DNA of 64,000 nucleotides from Hoplostethus atlanticus (lineage: Eukaryota; Chordata; Actinopteri; Trachichthyiformes; Trachichthyidae): the NCBI GenBank assembly GCA_034670405.1, contig JAXDDX010000035.1:2613001-2677000 (forward strand). The letters are read 5' to 3'. A program made the position numbers and the translations under genes. This document shows positions 50,641 to 62,021 of the stretch, piece by piece. The notes beneath the pieces are model-generated. The model saw only the letters and a program-made list of their open reading frames with translations, was not told where the DNA came from and made no database searches. Position 1 is the stretch's first letter; each line of letters opens with the position of its first letter.

Positions 50641-51975
50641 AGGGGAGAGAAGAGAGCAGAGAAGCACATATCCCACGCCCGAGGCATCAGCACTTTCCAA
50701 CTGATAGAATAGACTATATGCGCCCATGCACTGCATGTGTTTGATGGCAAATGCATCGCTGCAGACCGCACATCCCAGGGAAGAAATACACCATCAATGA
50801 ATGGGAAAAGGTGTGAATGCCAGATTACAGCAGAGCACCTCCACCAGTGGTTAGGCAGTTACTACATAGTCAAACTGCTACCATTCATTAAATCTCACGT
50901 CGATTCGGCCACCTGCTGTCGCCTTCACCTCTCAGCAAAGACTTCAGTTTGGGCTTTTGAACATTTACTTATATTTTTTTTATCTGTGAAGTACCAAACG
51001 ATCAAATAAAATCGTCGTAATGTTTTAGCCACTGAGATTTTAAGTCTTAATTTAAGTCCTGCATGTAACATTCCAAATCCCACCCACTATTCTGTGACAA
51101 TTCGTAAATTCGTTAAAAAAATGATCTTTTAAATGTTTGAATTTGAGTTATTGCGACGACCAGATCACGACATGACACGGTGCAAACAATTCGATTTTAG
51201 AAAATTAATATTCGAATATATTTGAAACATTTAGTAACTACCAAATGACACGATGCAAGTAATTTGTTTTTTTTCATAGTGGAAACAATAGATGCGGTAT
51301 TATTTCCAATGTGACGCTTCTCGGCTGACTCCAACATTACAGGCGCTGTTGCGCAGCCTATGCAGTATGTTGCGTCTCAAAGTGCTTGGGATGCTGTGCG
51401 TAGACCATGACGAACATATCAAGTCCAATCACTGGGTGCGAAAACTCAATCTAGATGCTTTTTGTTCGTTTCAGTGCCTAGCAGCAGGCACATTCTTCAG
51501 CGAACTATATAAGATCATGTCTGATGGCATGCCTTTGCCCAACATGTCTTTTCCCAGTCCAGAGAGAGCAAGAAATTAGTTTTAAACGATGAAATGCTAT
51601 TTTATGAGAGCTTAGTGTGATTGATGTATCCACCTTGTGCTGTAAACCTTCAAAACTGTACAGTGTGTGCTGCAGAACTTCATATATCAATGTAATTATC
51701 AAGATGCTAAGGGAGTACTGTGTGAGTCCTGGGGAGATTCATTCATATTCCATGCACAGAGATGGGTTGTTATAAAATACAGGTGATCATCTGTGTGCTT
51801 CTTGTTTGCCTCCCTTGTGTGCAGCTGCTCTTGTGCAACTTGGATGTCTCTTTCTGCCCCTCTGATCACAGGGCCGCGTGGTGCAGGCTTCAGGCAGAGT
51901 TTTCACAGGTCTGTGTGGGTCACACCTGTGGAGTGTTGGACAGACTCCATGTCAGGGCTGGGTGGAGTGGGGCTG

Positions 51976-51978
<3 letters not shown>

Positions 51979-52027
<49 letters not shown>

Positions 52028-52053
52028 TGTGGGGGGGGGGGGGGGGGGGGGGG
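51979..52053. repeat. (GT)n followed by a 23-base G run
   Basis: (GT)n from about 51979 to 52025, then GTGT and an uninterrupted G run at 52031-52053. Long open frames on both strands across this tract are artefacts. Confidence 0.95.
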
Positions 52054-52843
52054 CAGGCAGCTTGGAGGCAGCTGAGCCACTGACTATTCATACCCAGCTC
52101 TGTTGGAGCAAATTCCAACTAAGTAAGCACACTGCTATGCTGACAGTCATGTGAGTTGTCTAGGGACACTAAGGCATGCAAAATCACAGAGCTAACTTGT
52201 GCACATTATTTGTTGTACATCTCTTTATTACTCAACGAAGCATCTACTTTCTTCCATCTGTCAGTTCATCCAAGTGTTCTATTTCTCTTTTACAAGTTAG
52301 TATAAGAAGTGAATAATTTAAGCTGTGGAGAATAAATACAAAAGTAATTTGCACCAGGAGACCCATTCCTGCTTTGCTTTCAACTGCAATGCTTTAGGAG
52401 ATTTAGGAGACTTCTTGGTCTTGTTTAACGTGTCTGCTCTGAGGATATCATGTTAAGCTGTGTCCTCTCTGCAATGCAGACTCGGGAGATTACTTGTTTC
52501 AATTAGCCATGGGGCGGAGAGAATTTAAGCCATGCTAATTCCAGTCCTGAGTGAAAATCCCAGTAAAAACGACTAAGCACTGAGGCGTAATCGCCTACCC
52601 CAGAAGTCTCTAATTTCATGTATGCATTATAGGAATGTCACTCCCTAGTCCACAAAATTTTCAATGTAGTGATGACATTCGTAAAAAGGCTAAGTTGCAC
52701 TATCACTAACTCTTTCGGTTACACTGTCCCTCTAAGTAGCATGGTTCTAACTGCACTGAAGTGCTGCCATAAAAAAAACAAAAAACAACTATAGCCACAA
52801 GTGGCCAATAGCAGGGTCCAAGCCCATGGGCCAAACACACATA

Positions 52844-53417
52844 CACTACATGGCCAAAAACATGTGGACACCTGCCCATCGAACATCTCATTCCAAAATC
52901 ATGGGCATTATGGATGTATATGTGTATGGATGTGTTCCCACTTTGCTGCTATAACAGCCTCCACTCTTTTGGGAGGGCTTTCCACTAGTTGTTGGAACAT
53001 TGCTGCTGATTTGCTTCCATTCAGCCACAAGAGCGTGAGTGAGGTCAGGCACTGATGTTGGGCGATGAGGCCTGGCTCGCAGTCGGCATTCTAATTCATC
53101 CCAAAGGTGTTGGACGGGGTTGAGGTCAGGGCTCTTTGCAGGCTAGTCAAGTTCTTCCACACCGATCTCAACAAACCATTTTTGGACCTCGCTTTGTGCA
53201 TGGGGGCATCGTCATGCTGAAACAGGAAAGGGCCTTCCCCAAACTGTTGCTGCAAAGTTGGAAGCACAGAATCGTCTAGAATGTCATTGTATGCTGTAGC
53301 GTTAAGATTTCCCTTCACTGGAACTAAGGAGCCTAGCCTGAACCATGAAGAACAGCCCCAGACCATTGTCCATTATATACTTTAGAGGGGGTGTCTGCAT
53401 ACTTTGGCCATATAGTG
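52844..53417 (-). mobile_element. Tc1/mariner-like element, internally shortened, 574 bp
   Basis: Terminal inverted repeats of about 29 bp: CACTACATGGCCAAAAACAT at the left, and on the minus strand at the right CACTATATGGCCAAAGTATG. They are flanked by TA dinucleotides (52842-52843 and 53418-53419). The minus strand at 53366-53091 encodes a Tc1 transposase segment ([20 protein letters not shown], then [10 protein letters not shown] and [14 protein letters not shown]), which contains the second catalytic aspartate block. The N-terminal DNA-binding part and the C-terminal third are missing, and the frame shifts just after the FQHDDAP block. It is therefore a non-autonomous remnant with both ends intact, potentially mobilisable by related transposase. 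Confidence 0.92.
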
Positions 53418-56400
53418 TACCTGAGATATTGCAATTTGCAAAAATGCCAATTTGTCCTCATAGCAACATTATAGAGGACATTGGTTGTTCTCTCCATCAC
53501 ATGTGTATGTGAAGTTTGATTGCTCTAGCATTAAATGTTTAGGCTTGCACATCTTTGCTGTCAACTTCATTTGTGTGTCTTGGCCAAATGGTTACGTGTA
53601 TCAAAATTAGAAAATTTTTAGTTTGGTTTATCTAGATTTAAGCGTATAAAAATAATGCCTCATTTCCTGTTTGCACAACTTCACTGTTTGTGTGTCACTG
53701 TCAAACACTTTTGAATTTGAAAAGTCTGTGTAATAGCCATAATTCAGGAAGTTCAAATATGCTGTTGCATAATTTCGTCAACTCTGTTAGAGAAATAGCA
53801 AAGAAGATGTTTTGCATGAAATTAAAAATGGCAGAAAATGATCGAGGCAGAAATGAGCATGTAGAAATGGATTTGAGTCAAGGAATCTGAATCTACACCA
53901 TGGACTGTTGCTTGTAATCGTGCAGGATGGACAAGATGGTCTCTCAATATCAAATAATGATGATCTAATTGTTGGAATAAAAACATGATTATGGTGAAAC
54001 ATGTGGTCTTGCAGCTTTTTTTATCAGGGGTCTTTCTTATCTAATGTTGTACGAGGGGATATGATATGTACAAACAATCTGGTGATAGTCTTATTTGACT
54101 CTATAAAAAAGAGGTTCTGACTGTCTTCCACATCCAGGACACGGGGGACATATAAATGCATTACTTCTTTTTGAAGCAATGTTTCACAAAGATGAAACAA
54201 GCCAGACAGTGCAGACAAAAAGGCCATATGCTCCGTGTGTGAGCGTTATACTGGGTGAGATGCTGGCTGGCTGACAATCGCACAGGTGTAACCTGTGAAC
54301 TCTCAAAGCTATTTATGTAAGAGGCTGGCAACGGTATAATTTGGATGTGGTACAGCGTATGTTCATGTTAAAATAGACTATAACAATACATCCCCAAACA
54401 CTGACACGAACTACATTGCATGGCTTTACGGAACATCAGACCCTGACCTTTCAGGTTCCTCTGAGTTGGGAAATAGCCTTGTGAATACAATAGAGAATAC
54501 ATTGAATATAAAATATAAAAATATTTTTAGGTCACTGGTGCACGGACTGAAGAGATGTTGTGATGCTGTTGCCTCCTTGTTGTGTTTGATGTGTTTACGT
54601 AGATTTCTTGGTAATATGGTATCATCTAATGGCTCCTGACGCTGAGTACCAACAGCAAAATACAAAGAATTAGGCATTTATGACAGCTAGCAATGTTACC
54701 CAGTCTTTATTAACAGCGTACCTCTCAGCAATAGGATAGCAATATTTTGTAGTTACCAGCAGGCCAACAAAGTACAATAAGGGTATTAAGTTCAAATGTA
54801 TCTTTGATCTAAAACTATTCCACTTCACTGGGTATCTGATGAGCAGAGTACAAACATACAAGCGTACAAGCATTCCACTTTCAGGTCATTGTTACAGGAT
54901 CTGCATCATTTTACGACTGGCATACTAAGGGACCCTGAAATCCAAAGGAAAAACATAATTATTCAAAGGGCCGTCAACAGTTTTCAAGTGGCAGAAGATT
55001 GTTGCGGCCTTATGTCCCAATAGGGAAACAGGGGATTAGTAGTAGTAGTCAACAGTTTGGCTACGATAGGTGTCAAATTCCAAGCTTCATCCTGAGTCAT
55101 CTATGAGGCACTGACACTAAAAAGACTACCACTAGAAAAGTTCAATTCAGTCCAGTTTTAACATCATAGGCATGATAGCAGCCTCTGGTGGTTATGCCGT
55201 TTAGCTTACTTAGTGTTCTCTAAATTGTTTTTCAAGCCTTTTATCAAATAAAGCATAGGAGACAAAAATGGTGAAATCGGTTGGTGAAATATTACTTTAT
55301 AATTTATATAATTTACTTTATATGAAAAATAGAATTCCCAATTGATAAGGAAGATGGACATTACTCATTCAGTCGTTATATGTTTTTTCGCAGTATTAAA
55401 AAGTAATTTGTGCAAGATTACAATATGACACATGGTAATGATTTCAGGTCACGTCTCCTGTCAGCCCGATACCTTTTGACAAAGAATACTACATATAGAG
55501 AGGGCGATGTTACTTGAAGAGCAGGAAATTACAGCAAAGTAAATTGTCTCCCTCATGTGTCAAGGCAAACACAATCTATACTGGCCTTGGGCAGAACAAC
55601 ACAATCTCCTGCTTATTTAGTCATTAACTTGCATACTTTACCTGGAGAAAAAAAAGGGTGTTCTAAAGGGTAATGTTGCCAATAGCTTTTCAGCCTTTGA
55701 TTAAACAAAACTGTGCCACTTCATAGCCTTTGGTGGTATGTCATGAATCTTCAAAGGAGGAATCGCCATATTTAGTAACAGCACCATAGTCAGCACCATA
55801 CTTTACTTTTCCCACAGTGCTATGTGAAGTTCTGATTGTGACTAGTCTGTCAAATTGGTTGATCTACATTCCTATAAGAAATGTTGGATACACATTTTGT
55901 ATTGCAACTTAGTTAGTCAAACAAAAACAGATACATTTGCCTGTACTCTCCTGATTGCAAAACACCATGCATTATAGATATGTGTCGAATAAAGGTGAAT
56001 GCCATTGAATTTTCAGCATTAAAAATATCATTGCTGTGGCATAGTGTTGCAGGGATCCCACACAGCCTGAATGATCTGATCCTAACTAATTACACTCACC
56101 TCTTTTAAACCCCAGATGTAGAGCTTGGCTCACCGTGTGATCCAGGTTGTGGCACCAGCATTACCGGTGGCATTCCTGATAAACAATCGTTTCCTCTCAA
56201 GGTAAGTCCCCTTCTCAGACTCATACCTTCGTGTCCTGTGCCTGTCAGTGTGATAGACAACCTTTTTTTTCTGGTTTAGGACTAATAGAACTATTAGAAC
56301 TATTAATAGAACTATTATTTTATAAAGCCCATTTGGATGATAAATCCATATTGTGAAAGTCAGTCCAGGCTGTATATCAGCTTGGTTCTCATTGTCTAGC

Positions 56401-56461
56401 TCTAGTTCTTCATGACCACAACTGGCTATTAGGCGGTCATAGCTCCTTGAATAACATATGG

Positions 56462-56629
56462 CAGTGGTTCTCAATCCTGATCCTTGAGAACCATTGCCCT
56501 GCTGCTTTTTTTATCCAACCAGGTAGTTACTTGCATTCTCTTTGCATCCCAGGTGTAAACAAGTCCCTTATTAGATGGCTGAATACCAACAGGGCTGTGG
56601 TACTCGAGGACCAGGACTGAAAACCACTG
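56462..56629 (-). mobile_element. hAT-type MITE, copy 2
   Basis: A 168-bp element with ends CAGTGGTTCTCAATCCTGA and TCAGTCCTGG-type sequence on the opposite strand (the right end reads GGACTGAAAACCACTG). Its interior, TCCCAGGTGTAAACAAGTCC and ATTAGATGGCT, is the reverse complement of the interior of 23944-24107, so the two copies face opposite ways. No clear target duplication is seen. Confidence 0.82.
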
Positions 56630-57089
56630 GCAAATAGATATTCTTAAATTGGGTGGCATTCACCTTTACAGTGGGGCTCACAAATATACTGAAAGGGCTG
56701 AGTACCCTCTGTTGGAGAATGGAAGGACTGCATCCCTATTTATGTGCTTGAATGGTTCACCAGAGACTCACAAAGAGAATGGGTTGCCTTAGCAACTGCA
56801 GATAGTTAAAGTGCAACCTCTTGAGTATGACCATATAAAGATGTCTTTAACAGGGCAAAACCTCCTCTGATCCTCCTGAATGAAAGAGAAAGAGGAGAAA
56901 GCACAGGACAAAACAGGAGAGAGATTATTTTTCGTCATGGGCCTGGGAGCCTTAGATGATTGATTACTACCGTAAATGTGTTTGGAACCAAGAAAAGTAG
57001 TGGACCTATGGTAAGAAATGGTTCTTGGGGAGATTTGTAGATTACAAAAATGCTGATGCATTATACTCTGTTACACTGGAGTCCTCTGA

Positions 57090-57455
57090 AACATCCAAAT
57101 ACATTGGTAAACCAAAGCTGTGTTTAGAAAATCCATGAAATCTGCTGCACAAACACCATGTAATGGAGTCCGGATGGCCATTTGAATCCCCGGACCAGAT
57201 AGAAAATTCTGTGTGGGGAAAGTAAGTAATGCTCTCCCCTCCCTCAACAACTACCACTGAAGTGCCCTTGAGCAAGGCACTGTTCCTCCAACTGATCCAG
57301 TGGAGCTGCTCAGTAGTCAACAGTACATGCGGTAGTGGCTCCCATGTGAGTATATAAATATGTGAAACCCTCCCTCTTCCTGCAACTAGTTTCCCCACAC
57401 CGTTGCTGTAAATTATAAAATGTTGATTTGCCTGGTTAAATGAAGATTAAAAGCA
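57090..57455 (+). mobile_element. tRNA-derived fish SINE
   Basis: A B-box-like sequence at 57180-57190 (ATTTGAATCCC) marks the end of a tRNA-related head whose A box is decayed. It is followed by the familiar SINE body with GCCCTTGAGCAAGGCACTG, CAGTGGAGCTGCTCAGTAG and GCGGTAGTGGCTCCCATGTG, and a tail GCCTGGTTAAATGAAGATTA. It lacks an anticodon stem and is not a tRNA gene. The left boundary is approximate. Confidence 0.75.
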
Positions 57456-57920
57456 ATTACTTTTTTATTGCAGTATTAGCATTATTGTAGTTCAATTCTA
57501 TTTACAGTTGATTATTGCCCATTTACAGCTCACAACTGCCCTTGAGCAACACAAGTAAATCTCTTCCATCCGTCAAATATGTTTTTTCATTCCTGCATAT
57601 TGTTTGTAACATGTCTGGGAGCCATCTAAAAATCATGACCTGCGTTTCTATATTTCTATCTCATCTATCAATAGCTGTAAAATATACCTACTATCTTTCA
57701 AAGCGCACCATAAATGTTGTGCCATTAATAATTTTGTAAGGGTAGATATCATTTTTTTAAATGATGGATGCCTCATTTTGGAATGAAACTATATTTGGAT
57801 GGGGAAAGAAGGCACTTTCTTTCATGGCACAGTGCCATCTGAGATGTGATGAAAGGAAGGTAAGATTGACTTCAAATATCAGAATCTGTGGGGATTGGAA
57901 ACTTGAGAGGAAATATATGT

Positions 57921-58130
57921 AAATAAGATAAGATAAGGCAACCTTTTATTGATCCCTTGTTGGGAAATTGGATTGTTGCAGCAGCAAAATGAATAGGATT
58001 CAGCAGGGAAAAAGACACAAATACAAGGACAAAAATAGAATATAAAATAAGCAATAAAACAGTAGAAATAATATGAGCAATGAAACAATAAAGCAATGAA
58101 GTAGAATATAAACATACAGTATGCTGTTGA
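57921..58130 (-). mobile_element. LINE 3'-tail fragment
   Basis: A GATAAGATAAG simple repeat leads into CCTTTTATTGATCCCTTGTT and GGGAAATT, a phrase found at the 3' ends of several fish LINE families. The simple-repeat end is on the left, so the LINE would read on the minus strand. The family is not determined. The A-rich remainder to about 58130 is probably part of it. Confidence 0.5.
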
Positions 58131-58748
58131 AAATGTCAACATGTTAAGTAGATTGTATGGGTGGGAAATATGGGAAAGGATTACTGATACATCTGGACAG
58201 TTGTTACTACAGTGACCTACAGTTGTTATTTACAGATGTTACTACCAGTCAAATGTGGTCAAACCATGTTGTGTAGTTAAGGTTCTTCTCAATGCCCAAT
58301 TAAGCTCAATTGTATTTTGTCAAATATTGTTGTTGGTCAGCATGTTTGTCTAAATATCTGCTAATACTCACAGACACTTGGCACAATGATCTTTTTTGGG
58401 TGAGGCAGCCTCATTGGGTAATAGCATGATAGAGAAGACAGTAACATTGAAGGTTTCTGGCACATGTTAATCTATTCGCTCTGTCAGTACTGAATTGATT
58501 CCATGTGCCTAATGTCAAATGATACTGCAATATGCAGCCATTAGTGGAGCTACTGAGTTGGGGGTGGGATAGTACTGTGCATCAACACAGTTGTAACTGG
58601 GTTAGTCCTCTGTTCTCTTCAAACAAAGTTCTCAGCAAAAGTGCACTTTTCTTCTTGGTTCCAAACACCATTTCTGTGCTTTGAACTAAAGTCAGTTGTT
58701 TTTGGTTGATAACAGAGGACCCTAAAGCAGCAATTTATTTTTCATATT

Positions 58749-58752
58749 TGTG

Positions 58753-58797
<45 letters not shown>
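58749..58797. repeat. (GT)n microsatellite
   Basis: More than 20 GT units with one CG interruption. Confidence 0.95.
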
Positions 58798-58798
<1 letters not shown>

Positions 58799-60100
58799 TA
58801 CACTTGTGTCTATGTTTTTAATGGCAGCCAAAATTATTGTGGGCAGTAAATGTGTGTATGTGTGTATGTTCACATAGTTACAGGTGCACATTGGGGGTTG
58901 ACTTTAACTCCTGAATTCTCCTGACTCCTGAATAACAATAACTGAATTGCCACAAATATTCTGATTTAATTTCTTAAGACTATATTCATGAAAAAAATTA
59001 AGTAATTTAAAAACTGTTTGCATTCAAAGTCATTTCTTCAAGAAAGGGTAATCTATATCACCAGACACTTCCTCAAATCAATATGGGGGAAGCACAAACT
59101 AGACCTCAAACATATATAAAATAAAATCTGTTGTCAAAGGAGGAATAACATTTCTTTCAATCAAATCGTAAATGAATACACATGGATTGGATAATTTTCA
59201 TTTATGAATCTACATAATACACATACATTTAAGCATTATCAAATATCATAACATAAGTCATTTATGATAAAAGGTAAATATATAAACTTGATGGGATTGC
59301 AAAATCCACTAAATTTGTCAGGAACTGCCAACGAACCTTTGTTTCTTTTAAATAAAAAAAAATAGCTGTCACTGTGAAACACACATTGTGGAACAAAAAC
59401 AACTAATCCAAGAGGTAACAACCTTTAGTTCCACTATTTGTATAACTTTCGGATTTTTTATTTTTTTTTGTCGTAATGGGAGGGGGAAACATTGAACTTC
59501 GTAATTATTTTCCTGTACCCTGCAGGGGAAGGAAGAAGAAGGTCTAGTGAAGTCCTCTGAATAACAGTAGAAGGAAGAGAAAGAGCAGAAGGAGATGGTG
59601 TAAAACTGCCAACTTGATTTAATGTCCATCAATGGCAACTTTCAAACTCTGACCAGCTATGTTGAGAGAATAGTCTATCTATAACGGCCATTTATTTGTG
59701 TTCACGCTAACATGGTTCGGGGACTGATATAACTGTTACATATAACTGTATGTAAAATAAGCCTATAATCTAACTTTGTACCCTTCCATTCTGCTTCATA
59801 TTGTTGAATCCGATTTGTGTTGGCGCTGTCCATTACCTGGGGTGCTGAAACTGCGCTTCAGAAAATTGGGGGTGAATCAACTTTGCATCCTATTTCGCAA
59901 CTTTGACCGCATGTGGCACGTGGATAGACGTGAGGTTTAAATGGTTTGTAAATTTATGCTAACTTTGAATAAAATGAACCTCAGACAAGTGGCTATAGCA
60001 AGTGCCCGTTTCCACCGCCGACTCAGAGCACTCAGAGCGTGGTATTGCGTTTTTGCCCTTTCCGATGCTTCAATTCTTCAACACACGATACGTGATGTTC

Positions 60101-60325
60101 TTACGCTCTCTTTACTATTAAAGGTTAAATTACGTCGTGGGCGTAGCGGCTTCTCGTAATGGCGACCGTGCCGTAGATGTGCCTAGGTTTGTGAAAATGA
60201 AGCGAAGAAGAAGTTATTTCTTTTAAGTAAAACGCCGAGGTTCCCCAGTGGAGGACTTTGCGTCTACAATTAACATCTTTCGTAGGGGTAAACTTAGCTG
60301 TACTTTTGAACTTTTGTGCGCCAAA
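60101..60325 (+). promoter_or_regulatory. nudt3: Probable nudt3 core promoter and 5' UTR
   Basis: CpG-enriched sequence just upstream of the nudt3 start. It contains GTAATGGCGACC at 60156-60167, close to the YY1 consensus (AAnATGGCGGC) that often marks start sites of TATA-less housekeeping genes, and ACGTCG at 60132-60137. No TATA box is evident. The reading frame upstream of the start codon is open back to about 60248 but contains no ATG, so it does not argue for a longer protein. The transcription start is not resolved. Confidence 0.55.
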
Positions 60326-60424
60326 ATGATGAAGCTCAAGTCAAACCAAACCCGGACATACGATGGGGATGGCTACAAGAAACGGGCCGCCTGTCTGTGC
60401 TTCAGGAGCGAGACTGAAGAGGAG
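60326..60424 (+). CDS. nudt3: Diphosphoinositol polyphosphate phosphohydrolase (NUDT3), exon 1
   Basis: This encodes the first 33 residues, MMKLKSNQTRTYDGDGYKKR then AACLCFRSETEEE, which from memory match human NUDT3 except for one substitution (T for S near the exon end). NUDT4 differs (MMKFKPNQTRTYDREGFKKR), so this is nudt3. The enzyme is a cytosolic Nudix hydrolase that removes the beta phosphate from diphosphoinositol polyphosphates (InsP7, InsP8), cleaves diadenosine polyphosphates, and has been implicated in mRNA decapping. Start context is good (A at -3, AAAATGATG). The donor GAG|GTGAGT at 60425 is near-consensus and in phase 0. Neighbour: divergently arranged with grm4. Confidence 0.96.
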
Positions 60425-61910
60425 GTGAGTCCGAGGATGTTGCTGTGTTCGCTGGCGGGCCGGGCTAGCGACCACAGCTGCTTTCCGTGTCTTTTATCTT
60501 GTAAATTAACATCATCAACACAGTGGGTGTTTTATTTCAGTTGGCAGTGACGGTTCACTCGTTTCTTAGCCTCTCATTTTGTCTTGCAAGGTTGTGCCTT
60601 AGTTTTCATTTGTTTACTTAGCCAAGTGTTATGTAAGCTTCTTTAATTGTGTAGATAGCAAGCTAACTAGTCAGTATAGCATACCAAACTGGACATCGAA
60701 TCAACTTGTTAGCTGCATGCTAACACTACCGTTAGCTACCGTTAGAGAGGCTGCCGGCTCTCGGCCAGCGACCGCAGCCCACAGTACAGACAGTGATGAG
60801 TGGTAACTTGATCATTTTGACGGCTGGGCTGGTAACGTTATTTATCTGTCCGGAGAATCAAACCAAGTTGATATTTTCTTCTACAGCTAAATTGGCGAGT
60901 TAGCTAGTGTTAACTGCTAACGTGAATGCTACTGGTATTGCTAACCAAACATTGGCCTGATAAGTAGCTAGCTAGCTAACTAGCTTTAGCCGTCAGGCAT
61001 CAGTGGAGGCAGATGGTGGGATACCTACAACACAATGTATTACGCTTTGCTTACTAATTATTTATAAGTCGGACATTTGGAGCGTCCAGTCTCTAAGTTA
61101 GAGACAGACTCGAAACCTGTTTCGATGATCACCAAATATTTCAGTTGTATGGACAAAATTCACCATGTATATGCTTTAATCGCTTTCTTCTCCCATGTTT
61201 CCCTACGGAAATTACTCGAAGTAGCCCATAAAGGGATATTTGAGATCAGTAGTTAGAGCTTTGGGAAGCTGATGTCCAGTCAACAACACTCACAAAGATG
61301 TCTTTGTAGTAGGAGCATTTTGCCAGGGGTGGAAACAAGTTGAGAGTAAACTAATTCCTCTTTCTGGTAAAAGTAGAGGCCAATTTGGCAATTGATTATA
61401 GGAAACGCATCAATATGGCCAGTACATAGCAACTTTCAGCATTTAATTGGAACACATAGCCTACCGGATAGGCTCAGAGCCAGATCTCAGTTTTCCAACA
61501 GTAGAATGTTGGCACTGTGAATCCACTACTCAAGTGATGGCAAATCAACTCATTGAGTTGTAAAATAGCTATTTGTCTGACAACAATGCTTGCAGAGTAG
61601 CCTACCAAGTAATAATTCATATTAACCATATTCATTTCAGCGTACCCACCCTTCCCAACTAGATGACTTGACACTAGGCTGTCTTCATGATAGCTGAAAT
61701 CTTTCTTGATACATGTCAGAGCCACTTTGGCTGGTAGCTATTGAGCTGCGTTCTTTGGTTTGGCTGTATTTACTTGTATTACTAACACAGTTAAGTGAAT
61801 ATCTGCCTTACAACCAAGACCTGTGTAATGTACGTACACACAAGCACCATCACCAACAACATTGAGTTTGATTGTTGTGCCTAACCAGTCTTATTTGCAA
61901 TTCTTTGTAG
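60425..61910 (+). other. nudt3: nudt3 intron 1
   Basis: A 1486-bp intron with GTGAGT donor and TTCTTTGTAG acceptor. It contains several GCTAGC/GTTAGC-type repeats (60655-60990). No embedded gene seen. Confidence 0.92.
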
Positions 61911-62021
61911 GTGCTGCTGGTGAGTAGTAGTCGACATCCTGACAAGTGGATTGTTCCTGGAGGGGGAATGGAGCCGGAGGAGGAGCCCAATATTGCTGCT
62001 GCTCGAGAAGTGTGTGAAGAG
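61911..62021 (+). CDS. nudt3: Diphosphoinositol polyphosphate phosphohydrolase (NUDT3), exon 2
   Basis: This encodes 37 residues: VLLVSSSRHPDKWIVPGGG, then MEPEEEPNIAAAREVCEE. It contains most of the Nudix box (G-x5-E-x7-REUxEE). Exon residues G18, E24, R32, E33, E36 and E37 fit the pattern, and the glutamates are the metal-binding catalytic residues. The final xGU of the box must come from exon 3, so the box is split by an intron. The acceptor is good. The chosen donor GAG|GTTGGT (62022) has a less usual T at +3 but is the only site that fits the family sequence, and it keeps phase 0. Exon 3 (expected AGVKGTLGRLVG-like) was not found before the window ends. Confidence 0.93.

Larger units (their letters stand above)
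50641..60100. other. Intergenic region between grm4 and nudt3 5' ends
   Basis: Repeat-rich DNA with no supported gene. It contains a (GT)n/poly-G tract, a Tc1-like element, a hAT MITE, a SINE and a LINE tail (listed separately). Its left 0.5-1 kb probably holds the grm4 promoter. A 95-codon plus-strand frame at 51292-51579 has no recognisable domain. Stretches 50650-51970, 52060-52840, 53425-56455, 56635-57085 and 58135-60095 hold nothing I can name apart from a (GT)n tract. Confidence 0.6.

Noticed and set aside
51292-51579. 95-codon plus-strand frame
   Set aside because: No recognisable domain, and it lies next to the predicted grm4 promoter. Length is compatible with chance.
51762-52154. 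130-codon plus-strand frame with an apparent signal peptide-like start
   Set aside because: More than a third is poly Val/Cys and Gly from (GT)n and poly-G. There is no homologous domain and no splice context.
23045-60325. An HMGA1 gene between grm4 and nudt3, as in human
   Set aside because: No AT-hook coding exon was recognised by eye. Very short exons could be missed, so absence is not proven.
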